Source of the DNA: Bacteroidales bacterium
Lineage (GTDB): Bacteria > Bacteroidota > Bacteroidia > Bacteroidales > UBA4417
NCBI GenBank assembly: GCA_030654075.1
Contig: JAURYB010000027.1
Coordinates: 1 to 64,000, forward strand
Direction of reading: 5' to 3'
DNA length: 64,000 bases
Positions 33,580-42,784 of the stretch are shown piece after piece (position 1 is the stretch's first letter; each line of letters opens with the position of its first letter). Below the pieces are notes generated by a model. It searched no databases. It had not been told where the DNA came from and saw only the letters and a program-made list of their open reading frames with translations. Both the position numbers and the translations under genes were made by a program.

Positions 33580-34758
33580 TTATTTAATAGCTTTCTCTCC
33601 GTCAGGGAGTGTACCAGGAGAACTATAGGCCGGATTTGTAAGAAAAGTATCATCCCGCAATGTCTTTATAAATGCGATCAGATCCGCTTTTTCGCCGGGT
33701 GTTAATTGTATTCCTCCATCATTGGCATGATGCATCAAAGGATGGATATATGGCGACCAGATGATTCCCTGCGAATAAAAATCAATAACTTCATCCAGTG
33801 TTTTAAACCGCCCGTCGTGCATATATGGTCCGGTGAGTTCAATATTCCGAAGGGTTGTCACCTTGTATGCTCCATGATCGGAAGGGTCGCCGGTAACTGA
33901 AAACCGATCGCGCGAATCGTTAAAAACCGAGTCTTTCCCATTATTATAGAAAAGGTTGGTTGTAAAAAGCGGATTCCCTGAACCACCATGGCAATGGAAG
34001 CAATCCGCGCCATCTTCAGTCATAAACAACACGTATCCACTGAGTTCCTGGGTACTGAGCTGTTGTTCGCCCCGCATATATTTATCAAATTTCGAGTCCG
34101 ACGAAATTAATGTTCGCGTGAACTGCGCGATCGCTTTGCTGATATTGCGCATGGTGACGGTACGCGAGCCAAATGCTTTTTCGAAAAGCTCCGGATAGCC
34201 CGGAATACTTTGAATCAAAGCCTTGGTTTTGTTGCTATCGCCCGCAAACTCGTGGGGAGCTGTAACAGCCATCCCTACAATATCTTCAATATTTCGCTGC
34301 GAGAGGTTAGGATTATTTTCCGAAATTGAGCCTGACCACAGGTAACCGCTTTCATTCCACACCAGGTTGATCATTGGCAGCATATAATGCGGTGTCAGAA
34401 TCCCCGTTATCCCAAAAGTCCGGCCACCAATAAACCTGGGATGATCAATACCACATTCGAACGACTTTGATTGCAGGTGGCAGGTTCCACAGCTCATCAT
34501 TTTATCAGGCTCCGTATTTCCCGACATACGTCCGTCGTAAAACAAATATCGTCCCAATTCAATTCCTTCCACCGTCATTGGATTATCGGCCGGGATATTC
34601 ATCCGGGTAGGGAAAAACTTCGGAACTGTTATCTGGTAAGGTGTTGGATTATATATCGGATCATCGTGGGTACAGGAAGATAAAAGCAAAATCATAACCA
34701 ATGAAATTGCCCATCTTACCTTTCCTGAAAATTGATTCAATAAACCCATTTTTCTCAC
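33580..34758 (-). CDS. Diheme cytochrome c peroxidase-family lipoprotein (MauG/MbnH-like)
   Basis: A 392-residue exported protein. The N-terminus is a lipoprotein signal (VMILLLSSC, lipobox Cys at about residue 29). Two haem-binding CxxCH motifs are present: CGTCH at residues 90-94 and CFHCH at 253-257. Other family segments are FYDGRMSGN, GITGILTPHYMLPM and TGPYMHDGRFKTLDEVIDFYSQG near the C-terminus. Family members either reduce H2O2 or, as in MauG and MbnH, oxidise a partner protein. Directly upstream on the same strand (101 bp) is an MbnP-family gene, the partner of MbnH, so a protein-modifying role is more likely than plain peroxide detoxification. The alternative start at 34749 is also possible. 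Confidence 0.93.
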   Translation of the reverse strand: MRKMGLLNQFSGKVRWAISLVMILLLSSCTHDDPIYNPTPYQITVPKFFPTRMNIPADNPMTVEGIELGRYLFYDGRMSGNTEPDKMMSCGTCHLQSKSFECGIDHPRFIGGRTFGITGILTPHYMLPMINLVWNESGYLWSGSISENNPNLSQRNIEDIVGMAVTAPHEFAGDSNKTKALIQSIPGYPELFEKAFGSRTVTMRNISKAIAQFTRTLISSDSKFDKYMRGEQQLSTQELSGYVLFMTEDGADCFHCHGGSGNPLFTTNLFYNNGKDSVFNDSRDRFSVTGDPSDHGAYKVTTLRNIELTGPYMHDGRFKTLDEVIDFYSQGIIWSPYIHPLMHHANDGGIQLTPGEKADLIAFIKTLRDDTFLTNPAYSSPGTLPDGEKAIK

Positions 34759-34814
34759 TTTTATAGATTTAATTTTTCTGCTATAACACGATCAACCGGG
34801 CGCTTTTCATCCTG

Positions 34815-34853
34815 TCGCCCCTCGCATAGTCGCTCCTCGCCCCTCATCCTTTG
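34815..34853. repeat. GGGGCGA-type simple repeat, copy 2 (inverted)
   Basis: TGTCGCCCCTCGCATAGTCG and CTCCTCGCCCCTCATCC are the reverse-complement family of the stretch at 78-120. Flanking CGATCAA/TTGATCG at about 34791 and 34852 can pair, so the unit forms a short hairpin. It lies between the two genes of the MbnP/diheme pair. Confidence 0.55.
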
Positions 34854-34859
34854 ATCGCG

Positions 34860-35642
34860 TTACTCAGGATCAGTTCCCTGAAAAGACACCTGGAAGACAT
34901 TAACCCCATTTTCAGCAGCCATATGCATTGCAGGCTGGTTCATCATTATCTGACCGCCAATCACATTCCAGTCCCATACATTTGGAGCTTCGAACCATTT
35001 TTCTATATTCATGGTGACTGTAACCACATTACCAAGACTTGCTGTATGGATATTAAGCGGAAGTGTAACCGTAAAACAATTCTGATAAAAAACAGTTCCA
35101 TCCATATTCATTCCAATTCCCAGGTGAAAGTTGAAAGGTGTGATCAGATCACCAGTTGTCTTCCAGTTCCCATTCATTTTCATATAGTGATAACCGCCTC
35201 CCATTATATCGGGCCAAAACATGTCGCGTTCAGGCGGATTTACATATAAACCGGTTTTGTTTTTCGACTCACTGATCCCGAAAACAAACGATATACTTGT
35301 ATAATCCCCTTTCGGGATCAGATCCTCTGGACTCCAGGCAAGCGTTGAAGGAATATCAAGATCAATATAGTGTATAGCACTATCCGATTTAATTTCAATT
35401 CGTTGTCCGTCGGCGGCAGTCAGTGTTATTTCCGAAATAAAGTACTGTAGTTCATCTACTTCATAAAGATTACCTGCCAGGTTAGTGTATTTCATAACAC
35501 CTTTCTCAAGTTCAGAGCCATTTACATTATGCTTAAAAACAAACGTAGGGGCAACAGACTTTACATCATCTTTACCGCATGATTCAATCATCAGCAAGAA
35601 GCTTAGTAGTCCAATAGCAATGAAGAATACATATTTATTCAT
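34860..35642 (-). CDS. MbnP-family copper-binding lipoprotein
   Basis: A 260-residue exported protein. The start at 35642 (MNKYVFFIAIGLLSFLLMIESC) gives a lipoprotein signal with its Cys about residue 22, so I prefer it to the longer open frame at 35672. The mature domain shows MbnP landmarks: FKHNVNGSELEKG, YEVDELQYFISEITL, HYIDLDIPST, YTSISFVFGIS and FWPDIMGGGYHYMKMNG. In characterised MbnP, MbnH converts a Trp to kynurenine and the protein then binds copper. A candidate Trp here is W143 (codon 35214-35216) in the MFWPDIMGGGYH segment. No methanobactin genes are nearby, so this is a stand-alone pair. Confidence 0.88.
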   Translation of the reverse strand: MNKYVFFIAIGLLSFLLMIESCGKDDVKSVAPTFVFKHNVNGSELEKGVMKYTNLAGNLYEVDELQYFISEITLTAADGQRIEIKSDSAIHYIDLDIPSTLAWSPEDLIPKGDYTSISFVFGISESKNKTGLYVNPPERDMFWPDIMGGGYHYMKMNGNWKTTGDLITPFNFHLGIGMNMDGTVFYQNCFTVTLPLNIHTASLGNVVTVTMNIEKWFEAPNVWDWNVIGGQIMMNQPAMHMAAENGVNVFQVSFQGTDPE

Positions 35643-35817
35643 AAAAGATTTCAGTGCAGCTGTATAAAGCACAAAATTAGCATTTTTAACTCACCGGCTG
35701 ATCTGAAATTCAATCCACGGTAATTGAAACCGCATAAATGACCTTATCTTATTGTTAAAAATTACCAAGTATTTGCGAATCAGTGAAGTTACTTAAAAAG
35801 TATCGCTGATTTGTTTC

Positions 35818-35825
35818 TATCTTTG
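35818..35825 (+). promoter_or_regulatory. Candidate promoter -7 box (TATCTTTG)
   Basis: TATCTTTG is a perfect TAnnTTTG match, followed by CACCTCTTATAG. It lies about 100 nt upstream of the DUF2027 start. A -33 element is not clear. A 253-bp divergent region separates it from the MbnP gene. Confidence 0.55.
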
Positions 35826-35925
35826 CACCTCTTATAGATGGAAGATATAAGCAAGTATTTTCATACAATTGGCTATCTGGCAAGCAATTAACGCCCGATA
35901 AGCTGATGAATAACTAAAATTCAGA

Positions 35926-37014
35926 ATGAAATTCAAACCAGGAGATAAAGTAAGGTTTCTTAACTCAACCGGAGGAGGAACCATTAAAAAACAGATAAAT
36001 GAATTTATGGTGTCGGTCGAAATTGAAGACGGTTTCGAGATACCCACACTGATCAATGAACTTGTTGCCATTGAACCAGCCGGAGCATCAGGTGATCTAT
36101 TCCTAAACAAAAATGAACGTCGCAACGAAACACCAGTAGTAGTTGGACCTGAACCTGAAATTATTGAAACCGAACGAATATCCAATATAGTCCAGCGCGG
36201 AAGCGCATCAGCAGCGCCTACCGGCATTTACCTTGCCTGGGCTCCGCAGGATCAGTTGCGGTTGTTGTCGGGAATGATTGATGTTTACCTGATAAACAAC
36301 ACGTCATCCGATATATTGTATTCCTTTTTCCTTAAAAATAAAGAAGGCAATTTTACCGGAATTGACTATGGATCTGTCCCTTCCGAATCAAAACTGGTGA
36401 TTGAAAGTATTATCCGAGAAGATATTGGCACATGGTCGAATGGAATAGTTCAGGTAATTTTCTTTTCCGAGGAAAACGAGAAAGTTCTGATGCCGGTAAG
36501 CACGGCTTTCCGTATCAAAGGCTCCCTGTTTTACCAGGAGGGAAGTTATCACGAAACCCGTTTCCTGGCCAACCAGAAGTCCATTGTGTACACAGTCTGT
36601 GAATTGAACCGGGTTCCAAGTACCTATGAACAGGTGCTCAACGAGAAGGAAAACCGCGAACCGCTGCCGGCTTCCGCCGAGCGTTTCAGGCCCGAAACAG
36701 CAATTGATCAATACCGCACCGCTCCTAACGAAGCTGAAGTTGACCTGCATATTTCCGCTCTTCGTCAGGATTATAACAACCTTTCGCCACACGAAATCCT
36801 CACCATACAGATGGGTGTTTTCGAGCGTATGCTGGGAAGCGCAATAGCTTTCAGGTATACCAGCGTGGTATTTATACACGGCATAGGCAACGGAACGCTG
36901 AAACAAGCTATTATTCAGCGTCTTGCTGAATATGAAGATATTGAATTCCGTAGCGCTTCATTTACAAAATACGGTAATGGCGCTATTGAACTTATCATCC
37001 ATAGAAATAAATAG
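35926..37014 (+). CDS. DUF2027 protein with C-terminal Smr domain
   Basis: A 362-residue soluble protein. The N-terminus is a small SH3-like domain (MKFKPGDKVRFLNSTGGGTIKK, ending about residue 55). It is followed by a disordered linker and the DUF2027 body (~90-260, containing YLAWAPQDQLRLLSG and FRIKGSLFYQEGSYHETRF). The C-terminus is an Smr domain (~270-362) with VDLHI and FIHGIGNGTLK. Smr domains of MutS2-type proteins nick or cut nucleic acids, some acting on mRNA or ribosomes. The function of DUF2027 itself is unknown. It is a single-gene transcription unit. Restricted to Bacteroidota as far as I know. Confidence 0.93.
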   Translation: MKFKPGDKVRFLNSTGGGTIKKQINEFMVSVEIEDGFEIPTLINELVAIEPAGASGDLFLNKNERRNETPVVVGPEPEIIETERISNIVQRGSASAAPTGIYLAWAPQDQLRLLSGMIDVYLINNTSSDILYSFFLKNKEGNFTGIDYGSVPSESKLVIESIIREDIGTWSNGIVQVIFFSEENEKVLMPVSTAFRIKGSLFYQEGSYHETRFLANQKSIVYTVCELNRVPSTYEQVLNEKENREPLPASAERFRPETAIDQYRTAPNEAEVDLHISALRQDYNNLSPHEILTIQMGVFERMLGSAIAFRYTSVVFIHGIGNGTLKQAIIQRLAEYEDIEFRSASFTKYGNGAIELIIHRNK

Positions 37015-37252
37015 TAATTTTGTTTGGCTGGTTTGTCAGTTTGATAAAATCCTGATGATTTATGATGAACAATTGATCCAAATAGCCTGGTTCAATTGTT
37101 AAATTTTAAGCAAATAATTAGGCTTAAAACTAATTACTACTTGCAAATTAATGTCGTAATATTATCGGCATAATCAACTTTTTTTCGGTCATGGGTCTAC
37201 CAGCATGTAATAACAGGAAAAATACCGGTTGAAGGTATCTATAATAAAAATA

Positions 37253-38305
37253 ATGATGAACATACTGATAGACCTATATAAAATTAAGGAATTATATTCC
37301 GGATTAGGTCAGTTCTCATATAATTTCGCTGAAGAACTAATGCGTAAATCACGCCCGGATTTAAACATTACTTATTTAGTTCCCAGGAATTTTGAAAATC
37401 GCAACAATTGGAATTCCGTGCAGGTAAACCTGCAAAAAAGATACTTTCCAATGTTCAACAAATCATACGATATCTGGCACAGTCTACAGCAATTCCCTTC
37501 ACATTTCCCCAGTAACAAACCAAAGTTCATCCTTACTATTCACGACCTGAATTTTTTGTATGAAAAAAACGAGGTTCACAAATCAATATATCTCAGAAGG
37601 TTACAAAGGAATATTGACAGAGCCGATTATATAACAGCGATATCTGATTTTACAAAAAAAAATATTGAAGACCATCTGAATTTAAAAGGAAAGAAAATCC
37701 TGACAATTTATAATGGTATTTCTGTTGATACACAAGGCCCGGGACTCAAACCAGACTATGTGGATGAAAAGAAATTCTTCTTTTCAATTGGCATTTTCAA
37801 TGAAAAAAAGAATTTCCACACTTTATTGCCTGTGATGAATTACTTTAAAGATTACAAATTAATTATTGCAGGTAACACAGATACAAATTATGGCAGGCAA
37901 ATCCGGAAACAGATTCATGAGCTGAACCTCACCGATAGGATAATTCTGCCAGGGAAGATATCCGATGATGAGAAACACTGGCTTTACAAAAATTGTTATG
38001 CTTTCTTATTCCCTTCAATTGCTGAAGGATTTGGAATGCCGGTAATTGAAGCAATGAAGTTTGGAAAACCCGTTTTCCTGAGTAATTTTACGTGCCTGCC
38101 GGAAATAGGAGGTGATCTCGCTTTTTATTTTGAAGATTTTGACAAAGAACATATGTCTTCTTTCATTGAAAATAAAATGTCCTTGTTTAATGATAATCAA
38201 TCGATTCTTGAAGATCAGATAAAGAAACATGCGGACAGATTTAGCTGGCAGGCTTGTATCGGGCAATATATGTCATTATATCAGGAAATTATGGGTAAAA
38301 AGTAA
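37253..38305 (+). CDS. Glycosyltransferase family 4 (group 1)
   Basis: A ~350-residue cytoplasmic or membrane-associated glycosyltransferase. The open frame starts at 37229, but the GT4 core begins MMNILIDLYKIKE, so 37253 or 37256 is a better start. The GT-B fold shows SIGIFNEKKNFHTLLPVMN at the start of the C-terminal domain and the nucleotide-sugar binding E-x7-E patch FPSIAEGFGMPVIEAMKFGKPVF. The substrate is unknown. No other polysaccharide genes lie beside it, and the region looks AT-richer than its neighbours, which may mean it was acquired separately. Confidence 0.9.
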   Translation: MMNILIDLYKIKELYSGLGQFSYNFAEELMRKSRPDLNITYLVPRNFENRNNWNSVQVNLQKRYFPMFNKSYDIWHSLQQFPSHFPSNKPKFILTIHDLNFLYEKNEVHKSIYLRRLQRNIDRADYITAISDFTKKNIEDHLNLKGKKILTIYNGISVDTQGPGLKPDYVDEKKFFFSIGIFNEKKNFHTLLPVMNYFKDYKLIIAGNTDTNYGRQIRKQIHELNLTDRIILPGKISDDEKHWLYKNCYAFLFPSIAEGFGMPVIEAMKFGKPVFLSNFTCLPEIGGDLAFYFEDFDKEHMSSFIENKMSLFNDNQSILEDQIKKHADRFSWQACIGQYMSLYQEIMGKK

Positions 38306-38452
38306 TTACATTTATCGTAAGATTTATAAAAACAGAATTGAGTTCAATACAAGGAATCTAGTTTTGACCATCCTAATTTGTTCAGACTCGTCAGCTAATT
38401 TCAGCTATTTAGTTTTTTATCGCGACTTATTTTAATCAAGAATATAATAGCC

Positions 38453-38983
38453 ATGGAACTACTTTCAGGAAACATCAGACTTCGCCCTTTGCGCTTATCG
38501 GATGCAAAGAGGTTAGCGGATCTGGCCAACAACGAAAAAATAAGCCGCAATCTTCGCGATGGATTTCCAAATCCTTATACACTGGCTGACGCAGAGAACT
38601 TTTTAAGCAAATTCACTAACCAGTATCCTGTCACTTTTTTCGGTATTGAAAATAATGGTGAATATGTTGGCAATATTTCACTGGTGCCGGGGCAGGATGT
38701 GTACCGCAAGTCGGCAGAGATCGGCTACTTTATCGGCGAACCCTACTGGAACAAAGGCATTGTAACAACAGCTGTAAACCTGATTACAGACTACGGTTTC
38801 AAACACCTCGGTATTATCCGGATTCACACCGGCGTTTTTGAATATAATTCTGCCTCAATGCGGGTCCTTGAAAAATGTGGCTTCACAAAGGATTGTGTTT
38901 TCAGGAAATCTGTTTTCAAACAAAACAAAATCTGGGACGAGGTCAGGTATTCGAAAATTAATCCGGAGTTCGAAGGGCCCTAA
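38453..38983 (+). CDS. GNAT-family N-acetyltransferase (RimJ/RimL-like)
   Basis: A 176-residue cytoplasmic acetyl-CoA-dependent acetyltransferase. RimJ-type landmarks: IRLRPLRLSDAKRLADLANN at the start, YWNKGIVTTAVNLITDYGF (the acetyl-CoA motif A region), IIRIHTGVFEYNSASMRVLEKCGF near the end and a terminal aromatic-rich strand. RimJ/RimL enzymes acetylate ribosomal protein N-termini; relatives modify small molecules, so the substrate is open. It stands alone. Confidence 0.9.
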   Translation: MELLSGNIRLRPLRLSDAKRLADLANNEKISRNLRDGFPNPYTLADAENFLSKFTNQYPVTFFGIENNGEYVGNISLVPGQDVYRKSAEIGYFIGEPYWNKGIVTTAVNLITDYGFKHLGIIRIHTGVFEYNSASMRVLEKCGFTKDCVFRKSVFKQNKIWDEVRYSKINPEFEGP

Positions 38984-39037
38984 GATTAAATAAATCGTAA
39001 CTAATCCGTTTGTCTAAAGTAATGAAAAACAAATATA

Positions 39038-39143
39038 TGCCACAGATTACGCAGATTACACAGACAATTATTCATCATTTTTAATTGAAATTAATTGAAA
39101 AACTGCTAAAAGCAGTTTAAAATCTGTGTAATCTGCGGCAAAA
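39038..39143. repeat. Inverted repeat of the CACAGATTAC(A/G)CAGATTA family
   Basis: The arms CGCAGATTACACAGA (39050-39064) and TCTGTGTAATCTGCG (39123-39137) are perfect 15-nt reverse complements. The left arm is preceded by a direct repeat of CAGATTAC. The loop is about 58 nt and A/T-rich. It lies between converging genes and could act as a two-way stop signal, but no T-run abuts the arms apart from a short A-run after the right arm. Confidence 0.75.
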
Positions 39144-39232
39144 AAACATTTTTACAAGACTGATTAGTTACAATAAATCAAATGCCTGACATTATAGGAC
39201 GAAGGAATTCCAGCGTTTCTGGTTTTCAGAAT

Positions 39233-42196
39233 CTATTCAACAATCACTTGTCTAGTAATAGTATCGCCGTTAATTTTGCATACCATGGTATAGATTCCTT
39301 TGGGCAGAAATGAAATATCTATCTCTTCCATCGTAATTCCGCTTTGTATCCGGAAGGTAAGCATTTTGACAGCCTTGCCCAGCAAATTATAAATAGTTAC
39401 ACCTGTTTCCCCTTTGGTTTCACTGAACATCTGGAGGGTAAATTGTCCGTTGGACGGATTTGGGTAGACCTGTACATCAAATATGGCATCTGAATTTTTC
39501 CCGATTTTTGGTGTAATATCTGAGCCCTTGAAAACAGATGGCAAACTTCCCAGCATGGCCAATATACCGCTGGCTCCACCATTACCAGTATAAATCAAGT
39601 CATCAAAAACCAGGTCATTCACAGATGAGCCAGCTATTGTAACAACATCCTCTTCGAACACTGAAAGTGAATTGCCAAACCCACCACTGGTTGGGGCTGT
39701 TTTTAACCATTGAAAAGCTCCCTCATTCGAAAACTTGGCAATAAAAAAATCGTTGATGCTTTGTGGTTTGAAGAGTGTGCCCTCAAGGCTAATAGTATCA
39801 ATAAACTGAGCACCCATATAAATGTTACCTTTACTATCCATGTCAAACAATTCTCCGTAACTAATAATATGGGTTTTGGCATACACAGCTGTCGCCCAAA
39901 TAACATTGCCTGTAGGATCTATCTTAGCTAAATAATAGTTAAATATCCCGTTAAGTGGGTTTGATAAAGTAAAATCTCCAAAAATCGCATTATTCATACT
40001 CCAGCCCCAGGAATAGGAGTACCCATCGCTGTCTGTTTTAAAACCTACAGGCCAACATTCCGGGTTATCGGCTCCTACAACCTTACCATATAAATTCCCC
40101 CATAATACATTACCATCAGGATCAAATTTAACCAGAACATTACCAGCATTATCATCTGTTTGTGGTAAAATCAACGCATCAAATACTAACTGTTTATCCG
40201 TTCGGTTATACATTTCGCCGGTGAAGTAAATATTATCCTCTCCATCAGTGCCTGACATAGCCAGGTAGACAACCTCTCCGATTGGAAATCCCTTCGCCCA
40301 TATGCAATTGCCATCAGGACTTATCTTAACCATAAATGCCCCATCCAATCCATCAGAATAAAGCAGGTTGCCACCCACCGTCATCATCCCATTGAACTCA
40401 CCGGTAGCAATTATATTATTTTTTGTGTCGGCAGTAACACTAAAGCCCACATTTCCAAATGATCCTTCAGCATCAAACTTCATCGCCCATTGAAATTGTC
40501 CATTTGAATCAAACTTAGCAACATACCCATCATCACTCCAAGGAGTCTGGCTCGTCAATACTGTTTGATACCCAACGATCAGACTGTTATTAAATCTGCC
40601 AATAATTATAACATTTTTATCCTCATCAAGTATAATTCGGGTGCCAATACTGTTGTATGCATACATATTTTCCAGGGCATCTCTGATTTCCTTTACCCAT
40701 ATAACATTACCCTCCGGATCATGTTTTGCTAATAAAGTAGTTAAATTGTCATGTATGATTATGATTCCGAAATAATTACAATAGCCCCGCATTTTTGAAA
40801 GTACATATAAATTACCTTCTGAATCATATTTTATACCATTTGTACTCAACAATCCTGACTGGTTCGACGAAGATATTTTTTGCCAATCGATTGACATGGA
40901 ATTGTTTCGTTGAGTAAGATAAATATTCCCATACGAAGCAGCTCCGTTATACGTAAGTGATCCTGTACTCAATATTTTACCGGCTGAAGTCACTATTGTT
41001 CCTGTTTTGGATGAATTCAGCAAAGAATATGCAGCTAATGCATTGCCTTTCGGATCAAATTTAAACAGGAATTGATTTTCCCCAACAGGATTAAACGCAA
41101 CGTTTCCATAATAAAAAGTGAACTGGTTTCCTGTCGATCCAATTTGATAAATCAATCCGGAATTATCCGTAAAAATCTTATAGCTATACATTTCAACCCA
41201 ATAAATATTAAACGAAGAACTTGTCCGTGCCCATGAAAATTTGAAATTCCTATCGCATTTGGCAATGAAGGTATAAAAAGCCTGTACCGGGTTTTGAATA
41301 ACGATGGATCCCAGAATAAGGTCCTTTGTATACCCTCCGGTAGCAAAAATATCTCCTTTTTGGTCGATTGCAATATCACTTATCACTGACCCATAACTCG
41401 TTGTTGAGCCATTTATAATAAAAGATTTGGAAAAATTTCCATTCAGATCACCTTTGACTATGAAGCCTGTGAACGAAGAAGTACCCAAAGTGGACAATGA
41501 GAGTAACCCAAATGTTGTTGTACCTCTTTGAAGAGCGCCTCCAATATAAAGCATATTAGCATCTACTGCAATTGCCTGCAGAGTTCTGTTGGGAAAATTC
41601 TGTTCCCAAAGCTTTACCCCTGAACTGCTGAATTTTAAAAGACCGGTACTAAAGCTGGATATATAAACACTGCTGTTACCATTTCCCTCCAAAGCTATCT
41701 TACTGATACCTGTACCCGTATACTTATAGGAAGTTGCCCACACCCCTTTACCGCTGGAGTTGAATTTTGCGATGAAAACATTATGATCAACATCCGACAC
41801 TAAAATACTATTCCCTATTGTTACTGTTCCTGCAAAAGTACATAGCACATATATATTTGCCTTTTTATCTACATTAATAGCTTGCGGCACTATGAATCCT
41901 CCATGCTGAGCATTGATTTGCTTCTTCCAGATTGTAGTACCACTGCTTTTACACTTGGTTAGAAGCAAATCCCTTTTACCTGTACTTAAATAAACAGTAC
42001 CATCGAATGTTACCGGTCCGCTTATAGCTGCCGCCATATAAACATGCTGGTTCTCATCAGCAACAACAGCTCTTCCTTCCTGCACATCGTATGGACTCGA
42101 AGAAAGTACACGCGACCAATCAGGAGCCTGTGCATAATTCATTTTAATGCTTGCACATAGAATCATGCAGAAAATGGTAAACGTAATTGTTTTCAT
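39233..42196 (-). CDS. Type IX-secreted beta-propeller-like (SBBP-type repeat) surface protein
   Basis: A 987-residue exported protein with a signal peptide (MKTITFTIFCMILCASIKMNYAQA). The bulk is a series of ~50-60-residue repeats of the SBBP kind, each with a pattern like D..GN..W.K / D..GN.Y..G.F.......G (for example FDPDGNVLWGNLYG, DSDGYSYSWGW, DSKGNIYMGAQF). This predicts one or more beta-propellers. The last ~80 residues are a type A C-terminal sorting domain (VYPNPSNGQFTLQM, then GVTIYNLLGKAV, ending FLPKGIYTMVCKING). These are recognised by the type IX secretion system, so the protein is exported across the outer membrane and either released or anchored to the cell surface. The ligand is unknown. 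Confidence 0.93.
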   Translation of the reverse strand: MKTITFTIFCMILCASIKMNYAQAPDWSRVLSSSPYDVQEGRAVVADENQHVYMAAAISGPVTFDGTVYLSTGKRDLLLTKCKSSGTTIWKKQINAQHGGFIVPQAINVDKKANIYVLCTFAGTVTIGNSILVSDVDHNVFIAKFNSSGKGVWATSYKYTGTGISKIALEGNGNSSVYISSFSTGLLKFSSSGVKLWEQNFPNRTLQAIAVDANMLYIGGALQRGTTTFGLLSLSTLGTSSFTGFIVKGDLNGNFSKSFIINGSTTSYGSVISDIAIDQKGDIFATGGYTKDLILGSIVIQNPVQAFYTFIAKCDRNFKFSWARTSSSFNIYWVEMYSYKIFTDNSGLIYQIGSTGNQFTFYYGNVAFNPVGENQFLFKFDPKGNALAAYSLLNSSKTGTIVTSAGKILSTGSLTYNGAASYGNIYLTQRNNSMSIDWQKISSSNQSGLLSTNGIKYDSEGNLYVLSKMRGYCNYFGIIIIHDNLTTLLAKHDPEGNVIWVKEIRDALENMYAYNSIGTRIILDEDKNVIIIGRFNNSLIVGYQTVLTSQTPWSDDGYVAKFDSNGQFQWAMKFDAEGSFGNVGFSVTADTKNNIIATGEFNGMMTVGGNLLYSDGLDGAFMVKISPDGNCIWAKGFPIGEVVYLAMSGTDGEDNIYFTGEMYNRTDKQLVFDALILPQTDDNAGNVLVKFDPDGNVLWGNLYGKVVGADNPECWPVGFKTDSDGYSYSWGWSMNNAIFGDFTLSNPLNGIFNYYLAKIDPTGNVIWATAVYAKTHIISYGELFDMDSKGNIYMGAQFIDTISLEGTLFKPQSINDFFIAKFSNEGAFQWLKTAPTSGGFGNSLSVFEEDVVTIAGSSVNDLVFDDLIYTGNGGASGILAMLGSLPSVFKGSDITPKIGKNSDAIFDVQVYPNPSNGQFTLQMFSETKGETGVTIYNLLGKAVKMLTFRIQSGITMEEIDISFLPKGIYTMVCKINGDTITRQVIVE

Positions 42197-42784
42197 GATT
42201 TTGTGAATTTTAATGACTGTTAATACCTTTTTTACTATTAACTATAATTGCATTAAATGATTCGGCAACCCAAAGTAAGGCTGTCATGCTTTCACTATTG
42301 CTAATACAATTAAGCTAAAGGCTAATGTTATAATAGTCACTTTTCATTCTTCTTTTCAGAATGCATGTTCACCATAGTGTTTTATTTACCCTTCAGCTTA
42401 TGCTTACAAGTAACCAAACATCAAATTGAAATAAGTTATTCGCTAACGAGAAGAATACAAGGAAAAATAAGTATGAGAAAACCACAAGTAGTCCATCGGG
42501 AGATGCATACTTTATATCCAAAACACAAAGATACGTACAATATGCATATATGTATCATTAGTTCATATCTAATTATTGTTTTGCTTTTCAGTTTTTATGT
42601 ATCGCCTTAAATATCTGATGAGAACAATTAATGTATAAAAAATAGTTTCAGAATAAAAGTGGTATTTTAAAATGCATTCATGTTAACAATCATTAAATCC
42701 TATTACAAACCTGTCAACTGGCGTAAATGAAGTTTAATACCAGCCGTTAATCATTAGTCAGCTCATTTTCCGTACCTTTGCCCC
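42197..42784. other. Intergenic region between the T9SS-exported protein gene and rnpB
   Basis: A 588-bp AT-rich region. An 81-codon open frame at 42365-42610 was considered and rejected. The rest shows no repeats or genes that I can support, except the promoter box just before rnpB. It should contain the promoter of the minus-strand gene; I see no clean TAnnTTTG for it. Confidence 0.55.
42773..42780 (+). promoter_or_regulatory. Promoter -7 box (TACCTTTG) of rnpB
   Basis: TACCTTTG matches TAnnTTTG and ends 4 nt before the 5' end of the RNase P RNA as fixed by its terminal helix. That is correct spacing for a transcription start at about 42785. It is the best-supported promoter in the window because position and RNA end agree. 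Confidence 0.75.

Noticed and set aside
33580-34758. Simple peroxide-detoxifying cytochrome c peroxidase
   Set aside because: Possible, but the adjacent MbnP-family gene makes a protein-modifying MbnH-like role the better reading; kept as family-level call.
42365-42610. 81-codon open frame in the gap before rnpB
   Set aside because: Composition and hydrophobic pattern look random, it has no leader or promoter box, and the surrounding region is a plain AT-rich spacer. Nothing supports it as a gene.
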